The position numbers and the translations under genes are program-made. The notes beneath the pieces are model-generated. The model saw nothing but the letters and a program-made list of their open reading frames with translations, had not been told where the DNA came from and did no database searches. A stretch of DNA of 64,000 nt from Erythrobacter sp. HL-111. Lineage in GTDB: Bacteria; Pseudomonadota; Alphaproteobacteria; Sphingomonadales; Sphingomonadaceae. The stretch lies in contig NZ_LT629743.1 in NCBI RefSeq assembly GCF_900105095.1, positions 3,127,869 through 3,191,868 of the forward strand, given 5' to 3'. Positions within the stretch are counted from its first letter, which is position 1, and each line of letters starts with the position of its first letter. This document shows, one piece after another, positions 8,843-19,549 of the stretch.

Positions 8843-9913
8843 ATGCTCTATCTTCTCGCGGAATTTCTGGGTTTCGAAGGCGCGCTCAACCTCGTGCGCT
8901 ACCAGACCTTCCGCTTCGGGGCGACGCTGATCACGGCGCTCGTGATCGGCCTCATCATCGGGCCGCGCTTCATCAACATGCTGCGCGTGCGGCAGGGCAA
9001 GGGCCAGCCGATCCGGCTCGACGGGCCGCAGACCCACCTCGCCAAGCGCGGCACGCCGACGATGGGCGGGCTGATGATCCTCGTCGCGCTGACGCCCGCG
9101 CTGATCCTGTGGATGGACCTTTCCAGCCCCTTCGTCTGGGCCTGCCTCGCGGTCACGCTCGGGTTCGGGCTGATCGGCTTCCTCGACGACTATGCCAAGG
9201 TGTCCAAGGCCAGCCACGCGGGCGTTTCGGGGCGGGTGCGGCTGCTGATGGAATTCGCGGTCGCGGGCGTCGCGAGCTACATCATCGTCAGCCAGATCAG
9301 CACCAATCTCTACGTCCCCTTCTTCTCCGAGGTCGAGATCCCGCTGGGGCCGGCCTATTACGTCTTCGCCGCCTTCGTCATGGTCGGCGCGGGCAATGCG
9401 GTGAACCTCACCGACGGACTGGACGGGCTGGCGATCATGCCGGTGATCATCGCGGCGGGGACCTTCGCGCTGATCGCCTATCTCGTCGGGCGGGTCGATT
9501 TCAGCGAGTACCTCGGCATCCCGCACGTGCCGGGCGCGGGCGAACTGGCGGTGTTCTGCGCGGCGATCATGGGGGCCGGGCTCGCCTTCCTGTGGTTCAA
9601 CGCGCCGCCCGCCGCCGTGTTCATGGGCGATACGGGGAGCCTCGCGCTCGGCGGCGCGCTCGGGGCGATCGCGGTCGCGGCGCATCACGAGGTCGTGCTC
9701 GCGATCGTCGGGGGGCTGTTCGTGCTCGAAGCCGTGTCGGTCATCATCCAGGTCTTCTGGTTCAAGCGCACCGGCAGGCGCGTCTTCCGCATGGCGCCGA
9801 TCCATCACCATTTCGAACAGCTGGGCTGGAGCGAGAGCAAGGTCGTGATCCGGTTCTGGATCATCGCCATCGTGCTCGCGCTGATGGGCCTTGCCACGCT
9901 CAAGCTGAGATAG
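8843..9913 (+). CDS. mraY: Phospho-MurNAc-pentapeptide transferase MraY
   Basis: MraY transfers phospho-MurNAc-pentapeptide from UDP to undecaprenyl phosphate, forming lipid I at the inner membrane. The 356-residue polytopic protein shows the catalytic and metal-binding signatures: D115-D116 in FLDDYAK, N188-L-T-D191-G-L-D194, and the histidine cluster H321-H322-H323 near the end. About ten hydrophobic segments are visible. The ATG at 8843 gives the normal N-terminus (MLYLLAEFL). It lies 21 bases after murF and 10 bases before murD, within the same operon. Confidence 0.96.
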   Translation: MLYLLAEFLGFEGALNLVRYQTFRFGATLITALVIGLIIGPRFINMLRVRQGKGQPIRLDGPQTHLAKRGTPTMGGLMILVALTPALILWMDLSSPFVWACLAVTLGFGLIGFLDDYAKVSKASHAGVSGRVRLLMEFAVAGVASYIIVSQISTNLYVPFFSEVEIPLGPAYYVFAAFVMVGAGNAVNLTDGLDGLAIMPVIIAAGTFALIAYLVGRVDFSEYLGIPHVPGAGELAVFCAAIMGAGLAFLWFNAPPAAVFMGDTGSLALGGALGAIAVAAHHEVVLAIVGGLFVLEAVSVIIQVFWFKRTGRRVFRMAPIHHHFEQLGWSESKVVIRFWIIAIVLALMGLATLKLR

Positions 9914-9923
9914 GGCGGACGGC

Positions 9924-11318
9924 GTGATCACCTCCTCCGCCTTTGCCGGGAAACGCTACGCGGTGCTCGGCCTCGCGCGGTCGGGCGCGGCGAGCGTGCG
10001 CGCGCTGCTCGCGAGCGGGGCCGAAGTGATCGCGTGGGACCGCGACGACGACAAGCGCTCCGCGTTCGAGGGGCGCTGCGACCTCGCCGATCCCCTTGCC
10101 CTCGACCTCACCGGGTTCGACGGGATCGTGGTCTCTCCCGGGGTGCCGCTCAACACCCACCCGATCGCGCCCCATGCGGCGCGATACGGCGTGCCGGTGA
10201 TCGGCGACGTCGAATTGTTCGCGCTCGCCCGGCGCGATCTTCTGGACCACCGCGTCGTCGGCATCACCGGGACCAACGGCAAGTCGACCGTCACCGCGCT
10301 CACCCATCACATCCTCGCCATGGCGGGCTTTCCCGCGGCGATGGGCGGCAATATCGGCGAGCCGATCATGTCGCGCGAACCGCTCGCCCCGAACGAGACG
10401 GGGGTCGGGGTCTACGTGCTCGAACTGTCGAGCTTCCAGATCGACCTCACCTTCAGCCTCGATCCCGAGGTCGCGGCCCTCACCAACATCACCCCCGACC
10501 ATCTCGACCGCTACGCCGATTACCCCGCCTATGCTGCCGCGAAGGAGCGCCTGTTCGAAATGCAGTCGGCCCGCCACCTCGCCGTGTTCGGGACCGACGA
10601 AGGCCCGGCCGGAGCGATCCGGGCGCGGCAGGCGGAGCGACGGGGGGAGGGGCGGGCGGTGCTTGCCGATCTCGCGCGCTTCGCACATCTCCAGCACGAA
10701 TGGCCCGCGCTGCAGGGGCCGCACAATCTCCAGAACGTCGCGGTCGCGGTGGCGCTTGCCGAGGAACTGGGCGTGACCGAGCCGCAATGGCGCCACGCCC
10801 TGCCGCGCTTTCGCGGGCTCCCGCACCGGATGGAGCGGACCTGCGAGAAGGACGGGATCGTGTGGATCAACGATTCCAAGGCGACCAACCCGGCATCCGC
10901 CGCGCCCGCGCTCGCCGCCTTCCCGCCCGATCCTTCGATCAACCGGGGCGCCGCGCGCATCCACTGGATCGTCGGCGGGCTCGCCAAGGAGAACGGGCTC
11001 GCCGAATGCGAGGCGCATCTTCCCAACATCGCCGCGGCCTACACCGTGGGCGAGGCGGGGCCGCGTTTCGCCGACCTGCTCGAGGCCCGCGGGCTGCGCG
11101 TCGAACGCTGCGAACTGATCGCCGAGGCGGTGAGCCGGGCGGGCGCGGCGGTGCGACCGGGCGAGGTGGTGCTGCTTTCCCCTGCCTGCGCGAGCTATGA
11201 CCAGTTCCGCGACTACGAAAAGCGCGGCGAACATTTCCGCAACCTCGCCCGGGTGATCTCCGGCTGCGCGGATTGCCCGCCCGGCTCCTTCGCGGGCGGG
11301 GCCGGGGCCGGGGCATGA
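9924..11318 (+). CDS. murD: UDP-MurNAc-L-alanine:D-glutamate ligase
   Basis: MurD adds D-glutamate to UDP-MurNAc-L-Ala in the cytoplasm. The 464-residue product begins with a Rossmann-like UDP-binding domain (YAVLGLARSGAASVRALL), then the ATP loop GITGTNGKSTVTAL from about residue 113. The ELSSFQID motif lies near residue 170 and the C-terminal WINDSKATNP motif near 313. The start is GTG at 9924, the first start that preserves the N-terminal domain. The stop overlaps the ATG of ftsW by four bases. Confidence 0.95.
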   Translation: MITSSAFAGKRYAVLGLARSGAASVRALLASGAEVIAWDRDDDKRSAFEGRCDLADPLALDLTGFDGIVVSPGVPLNTHPIAPHAARYGVPVIGDVELFALARRDLLDHRVVGITGTNGKSTVTALTHHILAMAGFPAAMGGNIGEPIMSREPLAPNETGVGVYVLELSSFQIDLTFSLDPEVAALTNITPDHLDRYADYPAYAAAKERLFEMQSARHLAVFGTDEGPAGAIRARQAERRGEGRAVLADLARFAHLQHEWPALQGPHNLQNVAVAVALAEELGVTEPQWRHALPRFRGLPHRMERTCEKDGIVWINDSKATNPASAAPALAAFPPDPSINRGAARIHWIVGGLAKENGLAECEAHLPNIAAAYTVGEAGPRFADLLEARGLRVERCELIAEAVSRAGAAVRPGEVVLLSPACASYDQFRDYEKRGEHFRNLARVISGCADCPPGSFAGGAGAGA

Positions 11319-12544
11319 CCGGGCCGACCGCCCTTCCCGCATCGCGCCGGAGCGCGGGCGCCCTGCCGCCCGCGCTGGTGCGGCGCGGCTGGCGCGAGGA
11401 GGTGCGGATCTGGTGGCGCGAGGTCGACCGCTGGCTGCTCGGCCTCATCCTGCTGCTGATGGGTTTCGGCACGCTCGCCGTCGCCGCCGCCTCCCCCGCG
11501 AGCGCGGAGCAGCTTTCGACCGCGCAGACGATCCTCGACCCCTTCCTGTTCCTGAAACGCCACCTGCTGTTCCAGCTGCTCGGCCTCGCGCTGATGATCG
11601 GCCTGTCCTTCTTCGCCCGCGACGATGCGCGGCGTCTCGGGATCCTTGCCTTTGCCGTCATGCTCGTCCTACTCGTCCTCGTGCCCTTCTTCGGGGTCGA
11701 GAAGAACGGTTCGCGGCGCTGGCTCGAAATCGGCATGAGCCTCCAGCCGAGCGAGTTCCTCAAGCCCGGCTTCGCGGTCGTCCTCGCGTGGATCCTGTCG
11801 TGGCGGCTGCGCGATCCGCACCTGCCCGTGCTCGCCTTCGCGAGCGCGCTGCTCGCCCTCATCGGCGGGCTGTTGATGCTGCAGCCCAATCTCGGCGAAA
11901 CGATCCTGTTCGCCGGGATCTGGTTCGTGATGGTGCTGCTGGCGGGCGTTTCGGCAAGGCGCATCGCCGGGGTCGCCGTGCTCGGGCTCGCCGGTCTGGT
12001 GCTGACCTATTTCCTCTATGGCAATGCGAAGAACCGGATCGATTCCTTTTTCGGCGGCGGGACCGCCTACGACCAGGTCGACCTCGCCTTCCGCACGCTG
12101 ACGAACGGCGGGTGGACGGGGACCGGGCTGTGGCTCGGCACCCGCAAGAACAGCCTGCCCGAGGCGCACACCGATTACATCTTCTCGGTCATCGGGGAGG
12201 AATTCGGCCTCGCCGTCTGCGCGCTGGTGGTGGCGCTCTACTGCGGGATCGTGCTACGCGCGCTGATGCGGCTGGTGGAGGAGGAGGACCTGTTCGCCCT
12301 GCTCGCGGGGGCAGGGCTGATCGCGCAGGTCGGCGGGCAGGCCCTGATGAACGTGCTCGTCAACCTCCAGCTCTTCCCGTCCAAGGGCGCGACCCTGCCG
12401 CTCGTCAGCTATGGCGGGTCATCGACGCTGGCGGTGTGCTTCGCGCTCGGGCTATTGTTGGCGATCACGCGGCGCAATCCCTTCCTCCGGCGGGAGGGCG
12501 GCGGGCTGCGCCACCTATTCGAGCGCAAGGAGGAGCGCGCATGA
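11315..12544 (+). CDS. ftsW: Septal peptidoglycan glycosyltransferase FtsW
   Basis: FtsW is the SEDS-family polymerase that works with FtsI at the septum to polymerise lipid II. The 409-residue product has about ten hydrophobic segments. SEDS landmarks are visible: NGSRRWLEIG followed by LQPSEFLKPG near residues 129-150, the late extracellular region around ARKNSLPEAHTDYIFSVIGEE (here TRKNSL), and TLPLVSYGGSS near residue 365. The frame is open upstream of 11315, but the ATG at 11315 overlaps the murD stop and gives the usual short cytoplasmic N-terminus. It overlaps murG by four bases. Confidence 0.93.
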   Translation: MTGPTALPASRRSAGALPPALVRRGWREEVRIWWREVDRWLLGLILLLMGFGTLAVAAASPASAEQLSTAQTILDPFLFLKRHLLFQLLGLALMIGLSFFARDDARRLGILAFAVMLVLLVLVPFFGVEKNGSRRWLEIGMSLQPSEFLKPGFAVVLAWILSWRLRDPHLPVLAFASALLALIGGLLMLQPNLGETILFAGIWFVMVLLAGVSARRIAGVAVLGLAGLVLTYFLYGNAKNRIDSFFGGGTAYDQVDLAFRTLTNGGWTGTGLWLGTRKNSLPEAHTDYIFSVIGEEFGLAVCALVVALYCGIVLRALMRLVEEEDLFALLAGAGLIAQVGGQALMNVLVNLQLFPSKGATLPLVSYGGSSTLAVCFALGLLLAITRRNPFLRREGGGLRHLFERKEERA

Positions 12545-13767
12545 CCAAGCCGACGCGCCAGACGCCCCGCACGGGCGCGAGTCGCCACTTCGTCCTCGCC
12601 GCGGGCGGCACGGGCGGGCACCTGATCCCGGCCTTCGCGCTCGCCGTCGAGCTCGAGGCGCGCGGCCACCACGTCGCGCTCATCACCGACGAGCGCGGCG
12701 CGGCCATCCCGGGCAAGCCCGCGGGGCTGACCGCCCATGTCCTGCCCGCCGGGCGGTTCGGGAAGAACCCGCTGAAATGGCTCGGCGGCGTGCGCGCCGT
12801 GATCGAGGGGCGGGGCATGGCGCTGCGCCTGTTCGACGCGTTCGAGCCTTCCGCCGTGATCGGCTTCGGCGGCTATCCCGCGCTTCCCGCCCTGCTCGCC
12901 GCGACATCGGCGAAGGTGCCGAGCGTCATCCACGAACAGAATGCGGTGCTGGGCCGGGTCAACCGCCTGCTGGCTGGCCGGGTCGATGCGATCGCCACCT
13001 CCTATGCGCGGGTCGACCGGCTGAAGCCGAAGCACGCGGGCAAGGTTCATCTCACCGGCAATCCGGTGCGCGAGGAGGTGCTGGCCCTGCGCGAGATGGA
13101 CTTCCCCCCGCTGACCGAGGAGGGCCTGCTGCGCGTTCTCGTCACCGGCGGATCGCAGGGCGCGCGGGTGCTGTCGGAAATCGTGCCCGACGGGCTCGCC
13201 ATGCTGCCGCCTGCGCTGCGTACGCGCCTGCAGGTGACCCAGCAATGCCGCCCGGAGGATCTCGACGCGGTCCGCGCGCGCTATGCCGAACACGACATCC
13301 CCGCCGAACTCGGCACCTATTTCGAGGACATGCACGAACGCCTCGCCGACACGCACCTGTTCATCGGGCGCGCGGGCGCTTCGACCATTGCGGAACTGAC
13401 GGGGGTGGGGCGGCCCGCGATCCTCGTGCCGCTGCCGATCGCGACCGACGATCACCAGGCGGCGAACACGCGCGAGATCGTCAAGGCGGGCGGCGCGCGG
13501 ATGATCCGGCAGGAGAAATTCACGCCCAAGGAACTCGCCAAGCAGATCCAGGCGCTCGCCCAGAACCCGGCGAGCCTCGCCAACGCCGCGCACGCCGCGT
13601 TCAATTGCGGGCGGCCCGATGCGACCAAGGACCTCGCCGACCTCGTCGAGAGCCTTGGCGGGATCGACCTCATGGACGTGATCCGCGTCGGCGAGAAGCC
13701 CCTGCGCGGCGCGGCGGCGGCGGTGCGGACGCAGCCTTCGACGCGCGACGAGGACATGGCCGCGTGA
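12541..13767 (+). CDS. murG: Lipid II synthase, UDP-GlcNAc transferase MurG
   Basis: MurG adds GlcNAc to lipid I on the inner face of the membrane, giving lipid II. The 408-residue GT28-family protein has the glycine-rich loop GGTGGH at residues 22-27, [10 protein letters not shown] near residue 110, HEQNAVLGR near 132, and the C-terminal donor-binding stretch [12 protein letters not shown] near 281. A C-terminal extension of about 30 residues is Ala-rich. The frame is open far upstream, but the ATG at 12541 overlaps the ftsW stop (ATGA) and sets the start. A ten-base gap precedes murC. Confidence 0.95.
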   Translation: MTKPTRQTPRTGASRHFVLAAGGTGGHLIPAFALAVELEARGHHVALITDERGAAIPGKPAGLTAHVLPAGRFGKNPLKWLGGVRAVIEGRGMALRLFDAFEPSAVIGFGGYPALPALLAATSAKVPSVIHEQNAVLGRVNRLLAGRVDAIATSYARVDRLKPKHAGKVHLTGNPVREEVLALREMDFPPLTEEGLLRVLVTGGSQGARVLSEIVPDGLAMLPPALRTRLQVTQQCRPEDLDAVRARYAEHDIPAELGTYFEDMHERLADTHLFIGRAGASTIAELTGVGRPAILVPLPIATDDHQAANTREIVKAGGARMIRQEKFTPKELAKQIQALAQNPASLANAAHAAFNCGRPDATKDLADLVESLGGIDLMDVIRVGEKPLRGAAAAVRTQPSTRDEDMAA

Positions 13768-13777
13768 GGGGGCGGGC

Positions 13778-15232
13778 GTGAGAGGCGTTCCGACCGATAT
13801 CGGCACGATCCACTTCGTCGGCATAGGCGGGATCGGGATGTCCGGCATCGCCGAGGTGATGCACAATCTGGGCTACAGCGTGCAGGGCTCCGACATCGCC
13901 GAAGGGGCGAGCGTGGAACGCCTGCGGGAACGCGGCATCCCGGTCCATATCGGCCATGCGAAGGGCAACGTCGACGGGGCGGCGGTGGTCGTCACCTCGA
14001 CCGCGGTCAAGCGCAGCAATCCCGAGGTCGCCGCCGCATTGGAAGCGCGCATCCCGGTCGTGCGCCGGGCCGAAATGCTCGCCGAACTGATGCGCCTCAA
14101 ATCGACCGTCGCGGTCGCGGGCACGCATGGCAAGACCACCACGACGAGCATGGTCGCGAGCCTGCTCGACCGCGGCGGGATCGACCCCACGGTCATCAAC
14201 GGCGGGATCATCGAACAATACGGCTCCAACGCGCGGCTGGGCGATTCGGACTGGATGGTGGTCGAGGCGGACGAAAGCGACGGCAGCTTCCTGCGGCTCG
14301 ACGGGACCATCGCGGTGGTGACGAACATCGACCCCGAACATCTCGACCATTACGGCGATTTCGACGGGGTGAAGCGCGCCTTTCTCGAATTCATCCAGAA
14401 CGTGCCCTTCTACGGGGCGGCAATCCTGTGCGTCGATCACCCGGAGGTGCAGGCGGTGATCGGCCAGGTGCGCGACCGCAAGGTGGTGACCTACGGCTTC
14501 TCGCTCCAGGCCGATATCTGCGGGGTCAACGTGCGCGCTCACAAGGGCGGCAACAGCTTCGACGTGATGGTCCGCCAGCGCGGCGAACATGATCGCCGGA
14601 TCGAGGGCGTGCACCTGCCCATGCCGGGACGGCACAACGTCCAGAACGCGCTCGCCGCGATTGCCGTCGCGATCGAGATGGGCTGTTCGGACGAGGTCAT
14701 CCGCGAAGGCTTCGGCGCGTTCGGGGGGGTGCGCCGGCGCTTCACCCGGGTCGGCGAGATCGCGCTTGCCGGCGGCAGCGTGAGCGTGATCGACGATTAT
14801 GCCCACCACCCGGTCGAAATCCAGGCCGTGCTCGCCGCGGCGCGCGAGGCGGTCGCCTCGGAAGGGTCCGCCAGCGGGGATGGCGCACGGGTCATCGCCG
14901 TCGCCCAGCCGCATCGCTACACCCGCCTGCACGACCTGATGGACGGCTTCCAGTCGTGTTTCAACGATGCCGACATGGTGCTCGTCACCCCGGTCTACGA
15001 AGCGGGCGAGAAGCCGATCCCGGGCGTCGATTCCGCGGCGCTCGTCGCGGGGCTCAAGTCGCGCGGGCACCGTTCCGCGGCGCTGGTCGAAAGCCATGCC
15101 GAACTCGCCGAAACGCTCGCCGCCGTGCTGCGCCCGGGCGACATGGTCGTCTGTCTCGGCGCCGGGGATATCACGCGCTGGGCGGCTACCCTTGCGGGCG
15201 CGGTCGAAGCACATGTGAGGCATGAGCGATAG
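13778..15232 (+). CDS. murC: UDP-MurNAc:L-alanine ligase
   Basis: MurC commits UDP-MurNAc to peptide-stem synthesis by adding L-alanine. The 484-residue product has the N-terminal [17 protein letters not shown] nucleotide-binding motif near residues 9-25, the ATP loop [13 protein letters not shown] from about residue 112, and the [10 protein letters not shown] motif near residue 339. The start is GTG at 13778 ([14 protein letters not shown] follows). The 3' end overlaps the ATG of murB by 11 bases. The length is normal for the family. Confidence 0.95.
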   Translation: MRGVPTDIGTIHFVGIGGIGMSGIAEVMHNLGYSVQGSDIAEGASVERLRERGIPVHIGHAKGNVDGAAVVVTSTAVKRSNPEVAAALEARIPVVRRAEMLAELMRLKSTVAVAGTHGKTTTTSMVASLLDRGGIDPTVINGGIIEQYGSNARLGDSDWMVVEADESDGSFLRLDGTIAVVTNIDPEHLDHYGDFDGVKRAFLEFIQNVPFYGAAILCVDHPEVQAVIGQVRDRKVVTYGFSLQADICGVNVRAHKGGNSFDVMVRQRGEHDRRIEGVHLPMPGRHNVQNALAAIAVAIEMGCSDEVIREGFGAFGGVRRRFTRVGEIALAGGSVSVIDDYAHHPVEIQAVLAAAREAVASEGSASGDGARVIAVAQPHRYTRLHDLMDGFQSCFNDADMVLVTPVYEAGEKPIPGVDSAALVAGLKSRGHRSAALVESHAELAETLAAVLRPGDMVVCLGAGDITRWAATLAGAVEAHVRHER

Positions 15233-16199
15233 GATGGTCCAGCCCGGCGACACCTGGAACTACGACGACGGACGGGCCCCGACCTGCGCGGTCGAGGGGG
15301 CGGTCGCGGCGCCCGTCCCGCTCGAGGGCATCCGGGGCGACCTCACCTGCAAGGCCCCGCTCGCCAAGCTCGTCTGGTTCAAGAGCGGCGGGCAGGCCGA
15401 CTGGCTGTTCGAACCCGCCGACCTTGCGGACCTCAGGCTCTTCCTCGAGCGGCTGGGCGGGCAGCTTCCCGTCATGGCGCTGGGATTGGGTTCCAACCTC
15501 ATCATCCGCGACGGCGGCGTGCCCGGGATCGTGGTGCGGCTGGGCAAGCCCTTCGCCGGGGTCGAGCCGGGCGAGGACCACCTGCTGACTTGCGGCGCAG
15601 GCGCGCCGGGCATCCTTGTCGCCTCCACCGCGCGCGACCATGGCATCGCGGGGCTCGAATTCCTGCGCGGGATACCGGGCACGGTGGGCGGCTTCGTGCG
15701 GATGAACGGCGGGGCCTACGGGAGCGAGGTCGCCGACGTGCTGGTCGATTGCGAGGTGATCCTGCCCGGCGGCGAGATGGTGATGCTGCCGGTCGGGGAC
15801 CTCGGCTACACCTATCGCCACAGCGAGCTTCCCGAGGGCGCGATCGTCGTTTCGGCAAGGTTCAGGGGCCGCCCCGGCGACCCGGCGGAGATCGGCGCGG
15901 AAATGGAGCGCATTGCCCGGGCGCGCGAGGAATCGCAGCCGATCCGCACCAGGACCGGCGGGTCGACGTTCAAGAACCCGGAAGGCCGCAAGGCGTGGGA
16001 ACTGGTCGATGCGGCGGGCTGCCGGGGCCTGACGCTGGGGGCGGCGCAGGTGTCGGAAAAGCACACGAACTTCCTGATCAACACGGGCGAGGCGACCAGC
16101 GCCGACATCGAGGGGCTGGGCGAACTCGTGCGCGAGAAGGTCTACAAGCATTCGGGCGTGATGCTCGACTGGGAAATCCAGCGGGTGGGAAGGCCGTGA
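15222..16199 (+). CDS. murB: UDP-N-acetylenolpyruvoylglucosamine reductase
   Basis: MurB is an FAD enzyme that uses NADPH to reduce enolpyruvyl-UDP-GlcNAc to UDP-MurNAc, the substrate of MurC. The 325-residue product shows the FAD-binding motif [12 protein letters not shown] near residue 87, the [18 protein letters not shown] block near residue 150, and a C-terminal catalytic region ([14 protein letters not shown]). It is of the type that is common in alphaproteobacteria. The ATG at 15222 lies inside the end of murC; ATG 15234 is an alternative that would remove the overlap. The stop overlaps the ddl GTG. Confidence 0.95.
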   Translation: MSDRMVQPGDTWNYDDGRAPTCAVEGAVAAPVPLEGIRGDLTCKAPLAKLVWFKSGGQADWLFEPADLADLRLFLERLGGQLPVMALGLGSNLIIRDGGVPGIVVRLGKPFAGVEPGEDHLLTCGAGAPGILVASTARDHGIAGLEFLRGIPGTVGGFVRMNGGAYGSEVADVLVDCEVILPGGEMVMLPVGDLGYTYRHSELPEGAIVVSARFRGRPGDPAEIGAEMERIARAREESQPIRTRTGGSTFKNPEGRKAWELVDAAGCRGLTLGAAQVSEKHTNFLINTGEATSADIEGLGELVREKVYKHSGVMLDWEIQRVGRP

Positions 16200-17182
16200 G
16201 CGAGCCCGCTCCCCTCCATGTCGCGGTCCTGATGGGCGGCTGGGCGAACGAGCGCGAAGTGTCGCTGATGAGCGGGCGCGGCATCGCCGCCGCGCTGCGC
16301 GACAAGGGCTACCGCGTGACCGCAATCGACATGGGCCGCGACGTCGCCGCGCGCCTTGCCGAAGCGGCGCCCGATGTCGTCTTCAACGCGCTCCACGGCG
16401 TGCCGGGCGAGGACGGGAGCGTGCAGGGGATGCTCGACCTCATGGGCCTCGCCTACACCCATTCGGGCCTCGCCACTTCGGTCATCGCGATCGACAAGCA
16501 GCTCACCAAGCAGACCCTCGTCCCCCACGGCATTCCCATGCCCGGCGGCCGCATCGTGAAGTCCGCTGAACTGTTCGAGCGCGACCCGCTGCCGCGCCCC
16601 TACGTGCTAAAGCCCGTAAACGAAGGTTCGTCCGTCGGCGTCGCCATCGTCACCGCGGACAGCAATGTCGGCAACCCCATCCACCGCGACGCGCCGGGGC
16701 CGTGGCAGGAATTCGCCGAACTTCTCGCCGAACCCTTCATCAAGGGCCGCGAGCTCACCGCCGCGGTGATCGACGGAACCGACGGCCCGCGCGCGCTCGG
16801 GGTCACCGAACTGGTCATCGCGGAAGGCTTCTACGATTACGAGCACAAGTACACCGAGGGCCGCACCGAGCACGTCTGCCCCGCGCGCGTCCCGCCCGGG
16901 ATCGCCGCCCTGTGCGAACACTATGCGCTGAAGGCGCACCGGGTGCTCGGCTGCCACGGCACCAGCCGGACCGATTTTCGCTGGGACGACGAACTGGGCG
17001 AGGACGGCCTCTTCGTGCTCGAGACCAACACCCAGCCCGGCATGACGCCACTCAGTCTCGTGCCCGAACAGGCGAAGCACGCCGGGATCGACTATGCCGA
17101 CCTTGTCGACCTGCTGGTGAAGGAGGCGCTGCGGGTCCACCGGGCGAAAGGGCAGGCAAGGGAGCGGGACGCCCATGGCTAA
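16196..17182 (+). CDS. ddl: D-alanine--D-alanine ligase
   Basis: Ddl joins two D-alanines with ATP to make the dipeptide used by MurF. The 328-residue ATP-grasp protein has the N-terminal GGWANEREVSLMSG motif near residue 14, FNALHGVPGEDGSVQG near residue 63, the ATP-grasp loop KPVNEGSSVGV near residue 141, and the metal site ETNTQPGMTPLSLVPEQA near residue 276. The GTG start overlaps the murB stop by four bases. The long open frame upstream is the shadow of murB. The 3' end overlaps ftsQ by eight bases. Confidence 0.95.
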   Translation: MSEPAPLHVAVLMGGWANEREVSLMSGRGIAAALRDKGYRVTAIDMGRDVAARLAEAAPDVVFNALHGVPGEDGSVQGMLDLMGLAYTHSGLATSVIAIDKQLTKQTLVPHGIPMPGGRIVKSAELFERDPLPRPYVLKPVNEGSSVGVAIVTADSNVGNPIHRDAPGPWQEFAELLAEPFIKGRELTAAVIDGTDGPRALGVTELVIAEGFYDYEHKYTEGRTEHVCPARVPPGIAALCEHYALKAHRVLGCHGTSRTDFRWDDELGEDGLFVLETNTQPGMTPLSLVPEQAKHAGIDYADLVDLLVKEALRVHRAKGQARERDAHG

Positions 17183-18098
17183 TCGGATCAGGCGTTCCGA
17201 CGGCAAGGGCGTGCGGCGCGCCGCGAAATCGCAGGGCCGCGCGGCCGGGGCGCGGCGGGCCAAGGCCCGGACCAGCGGCGTGCTCGACCGCGCGATGGGC
17301 CTGCTGCCCTTCACCGAGGAGCAATGGACCCGCATCTGGCTCGCCGTCATCATCGGCGCGGGGGTCGCGCTCGCCTTCGTCATCGCCAATCTCGCGGGCG
17401 TCCCCGCCATGGCCGAAGCCGAAGTCGCGCGCATGGCGTCCGATGCCGGTTTCGAGGTGCGCCGCGTGCGCGTGACCGGCACCAACCGCATGGACGAACG
17501 CGAGGTCTATGCCCGCGCGCTCGCGCAGCGCGACCGCGCCATGCCCGCAGTCGATGTCGAGGCCCTGCGCGCCGAACTGCTCGAACTGCCCTGGGTGGCC
17601 GACGCGCGGGTGTCGAAACAGCTGCCCGACACGCTCGCCATCGACATCGTCGAGCGCGAACCTCACGCGGTGCTGGTCAGGCCCGACCGGCTGGTCCTGA
17701 TCGACAGGGGCGGCCACGAACTCGCCCCGCTCGCGCCCGAGGATGCGGCAGGCAGGCTGCGGATTTCGGGGCCGGGCGCGGCGCGGCAGGTCGCGGCGCT
17801 CGACCGGCTGCTCGCGGCGGCCCCGGCGCTCCTGCCGCGGGTCGAGGCGGCCGAATGGATCGGCAACCGGCGCTGGAACGTGACCTTCGAAAGCGGGCAG
17901 GTGCTCGCGCTCCCCGAAGGCGAGACGGCGGCGGCGAGCGCGCTCGTCACCTTCGCGCGGATGGACGGGCAGAACCGGCTGATCGGCGGCCAGGTCGCGA
18001 GCTTCGACATGCGCAACCCGCCGCGCGTCTACATGCGGGTGCCCGGACGCAGCGAACGGATCGAGGCGCGCGACCTCGCCGCGAGCGGGGCCGAGTGA
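17175..18098 (+). CDS. ftsQ: Cell division protein FtsQ
   Basis: FtsQ is a bitopic inner-membrane protein that links early and late divisome parts through FtsB and FtsL. The 307-residue product has a very basic cytoplasmic N-terminus of about 50 residues, one transmembrane segment at about 53-77, a POTRA domain (FEVRRVRVTGTNRMDEREVYA near residue 95), and a beta domain. The position ddl-ftsQ-ftsA is canonical. The basic N-terminus is longer than in E. coli but usual in Sphingomonadales-like genomes. The stop shares one base with the ftsA ATG. Confidence 0.92.
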   Translation: MANRIRRSDGKGVRRAAKSQGRAAGARRAKARTSGVLDRAMGLLPFTEEQWTRIWLAVIIGAGVALAFVIANLAGVPAMAEAEVARMASDAGFEVRRVRVTGTNRMDEREVYARALAQRDRAMPAVDVEALRAELLELPWVADARVSKQLPDTLAIDIVEREPHAVLVRPDRLVLIDRGGHELAPLAPEDAAGRLRISGPGAARQVAALDRLLAAAPALLPRVEAAEWIGNRRWNVTFESGQVLALPEGETAAASALVTFARMDGQNRLIGGQVASFDMRNPPRVYMRVPGRSERIEARDLAASGAE

Positions 18099-19480
18099 TG
18101 GCGCGGCGCGCGGCCGGGCAGGCGAAGGGCGCGGGCAAGGCAGGCGCGAAGGCAAGCGTAAAGGCAAGCGCCCGGGGAACGGGGCGTGCCCGGCTCACCC
18201 GCACGATCGGCGCGGTCAATGTCGGCTCGTACCGCGTCTCGGCCATGATCATGGGCGAGGCGGAGAACGGCGACCTCGTCCTGCTCGGTTCGGGCCACCG
18301 GGCGAGCAAGGGTGTGAAGCGCGGCTACATCACCGACATGGAGCAGGCCAGTTTCGCCATCCGCGACGCGGTCGAGCGGGCCGAGCGCAGCGCGCAGGCG
18401 AGCGTGAGCGGCGTGTGGATCGCCTGCGCCGGGGCGGGGCTGAGGAGCGACGTCAAGAGCGTCGAGACCGAGATCGGCGGGCGGCGGATCGAGGAGGAGG
18501 ACGTCGAACACCTCCTCTACCTCGCGCGCGGGGCGATCCAGCCCGACGGGCGCACCGTGCTCCATGCCCAGCCGGCGCATTACACGCTCGACGGGGCGCA
18601 CGGCGTCGCCAATCCGCGCGGGCTCCATGCGGAGCGGCTCGGCGTCGACATCCACGTGATGCTGGCCGACGGGGCGCCGGTGAAGAACCTCATGGAAGCC
18701 GTGCAGAAGGCCCACCTCGATGTCGAGGGCGTGGTCGCGGCCCCGCTCGCCGCGGGCCATGCCTGCCTGTCCGAGGAGGAGCGCGAACTGGGCGTCGCGC
18801 TGGTCGAGATCGGGGCGGACGTCACCAATGTCTCGGTCTTTGCCGGCGGAATGCTGCTCGGCCTCGCCGCGCTGCCGATGGGATCGGCCGACATCACGGA
18901 CGCGCTCGCGCGGGCCTTCGGGATCCGGCAGTCGCAGGCCGAACGGCTGAAATGCGTCTCCGGTTCGGCCATCGCCTCTCCCAGCGACCACCGCGAGATG
19001 ATCGCGCTGACCGCGCCCGGCGACGATTGGGACGAGGCGGGCGGGGCGAGCGTCGCCCGCGGGACCGACGATCGCGGGCGGATCGCGCGGGCCGAACTCG
19101 TCTCGGTCATCACCCAGCATCTCGCCCGGCTCACGACCGAAATCGGCAAGGCATTGAAAGGCATGGGCTTCAGCGGTATGGGCGCGGGCCAGGTGGTGCT
19201 GACCGGCGGCGGCGCGGAACTCGCGGGGTTGGCCGAATTCGCGCAGGGGGCGCTCGGGATGCCGGTCAGGATCGGCCGCCCGCCCGCGTTCGAGGGCCTG
19301 CCCGAGGCGCACGCGACGCCGGGTTTCGCGACGCTGGCGGGGCTGTGCCTCTACGCGGCGGACGATCCGGTGGACATCCGCGCGCTGGGCGACCGTTATG
19401 CGCGCAGCCGGATCCCGGGCGCGCCGGGAGGCCCCTTCGCGCTCGCGCGGCTGATGCGCGCGCTGCGGGAGTATTTCTGA
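18098..19480 (+). CDS. ftsA: Cell division protein FtsA
   Basis: FtsA is an actin-like ATPase that anchors FtsZ filaments to the inner membrane. The 460-residue product opens with about 30 Ala/Lys/Gly-rich residues before the actin-fold start (GAVNVGSYRVSAMIMGE). The regulator-of-FtsZ domain (SHS2, GYITDMEQASFAIRDAVERAE) lies near residue 71, and phosphate motifs such as VALVEIGADVTNVSVF near residue 233 are visible. It ends in RLMRALREYF, a plausible C-terminal amphipathic membrane helix. The ATG at 18098 shares one base with the ftsQ stop. A 181-base gap with likely regulatory sites separates it from ftsZ. Confidence 0.94.
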   Translation: MARRAAGQAKGAGKAGAKASVKASARGTGRARLTRTIGAVNVGSYRVSAMIMGEAENGDLVLLGSGHRASKGVKRGYITDMEQASFAIRDAVERAERSAQASVSGVWIACAGAGLRSDVKSVETEIGGRRIEEEDVEHLLYLARGAIQPDGRTVLHAQPAHYTLDGAHGVANPRGLHAERLGVDIHVMLADGAPVKNLMEAVQKAHLDVEGVVAAPLAAGHACLSEEERELGVALVEIGADVTNVSVFAGGMLLGLAALPMGSADITDALARAFGIRQSQAERLKCVSGSAIASPSDHREMIALTAPGDDWDEAGGASVARGTDDRGRIARAELVSVITQHLARLTTEIGKALKGMGFSGMGAGQVVLTGGGAELAGLAEFAQGALGMPVRIGRPPAFEGLPEAHATPGFATLAGLCLYAADDPVDIRALGDRYARSRIPGAPGGPFALARLMRALREYF

Positions 19481-19549
19481 GCGCGCTAGAGAATTTGGGG
19501 AAAACCGCCCCGATGTGGCATGAACGCGCGCAGGACCCTGTGGGGCCAC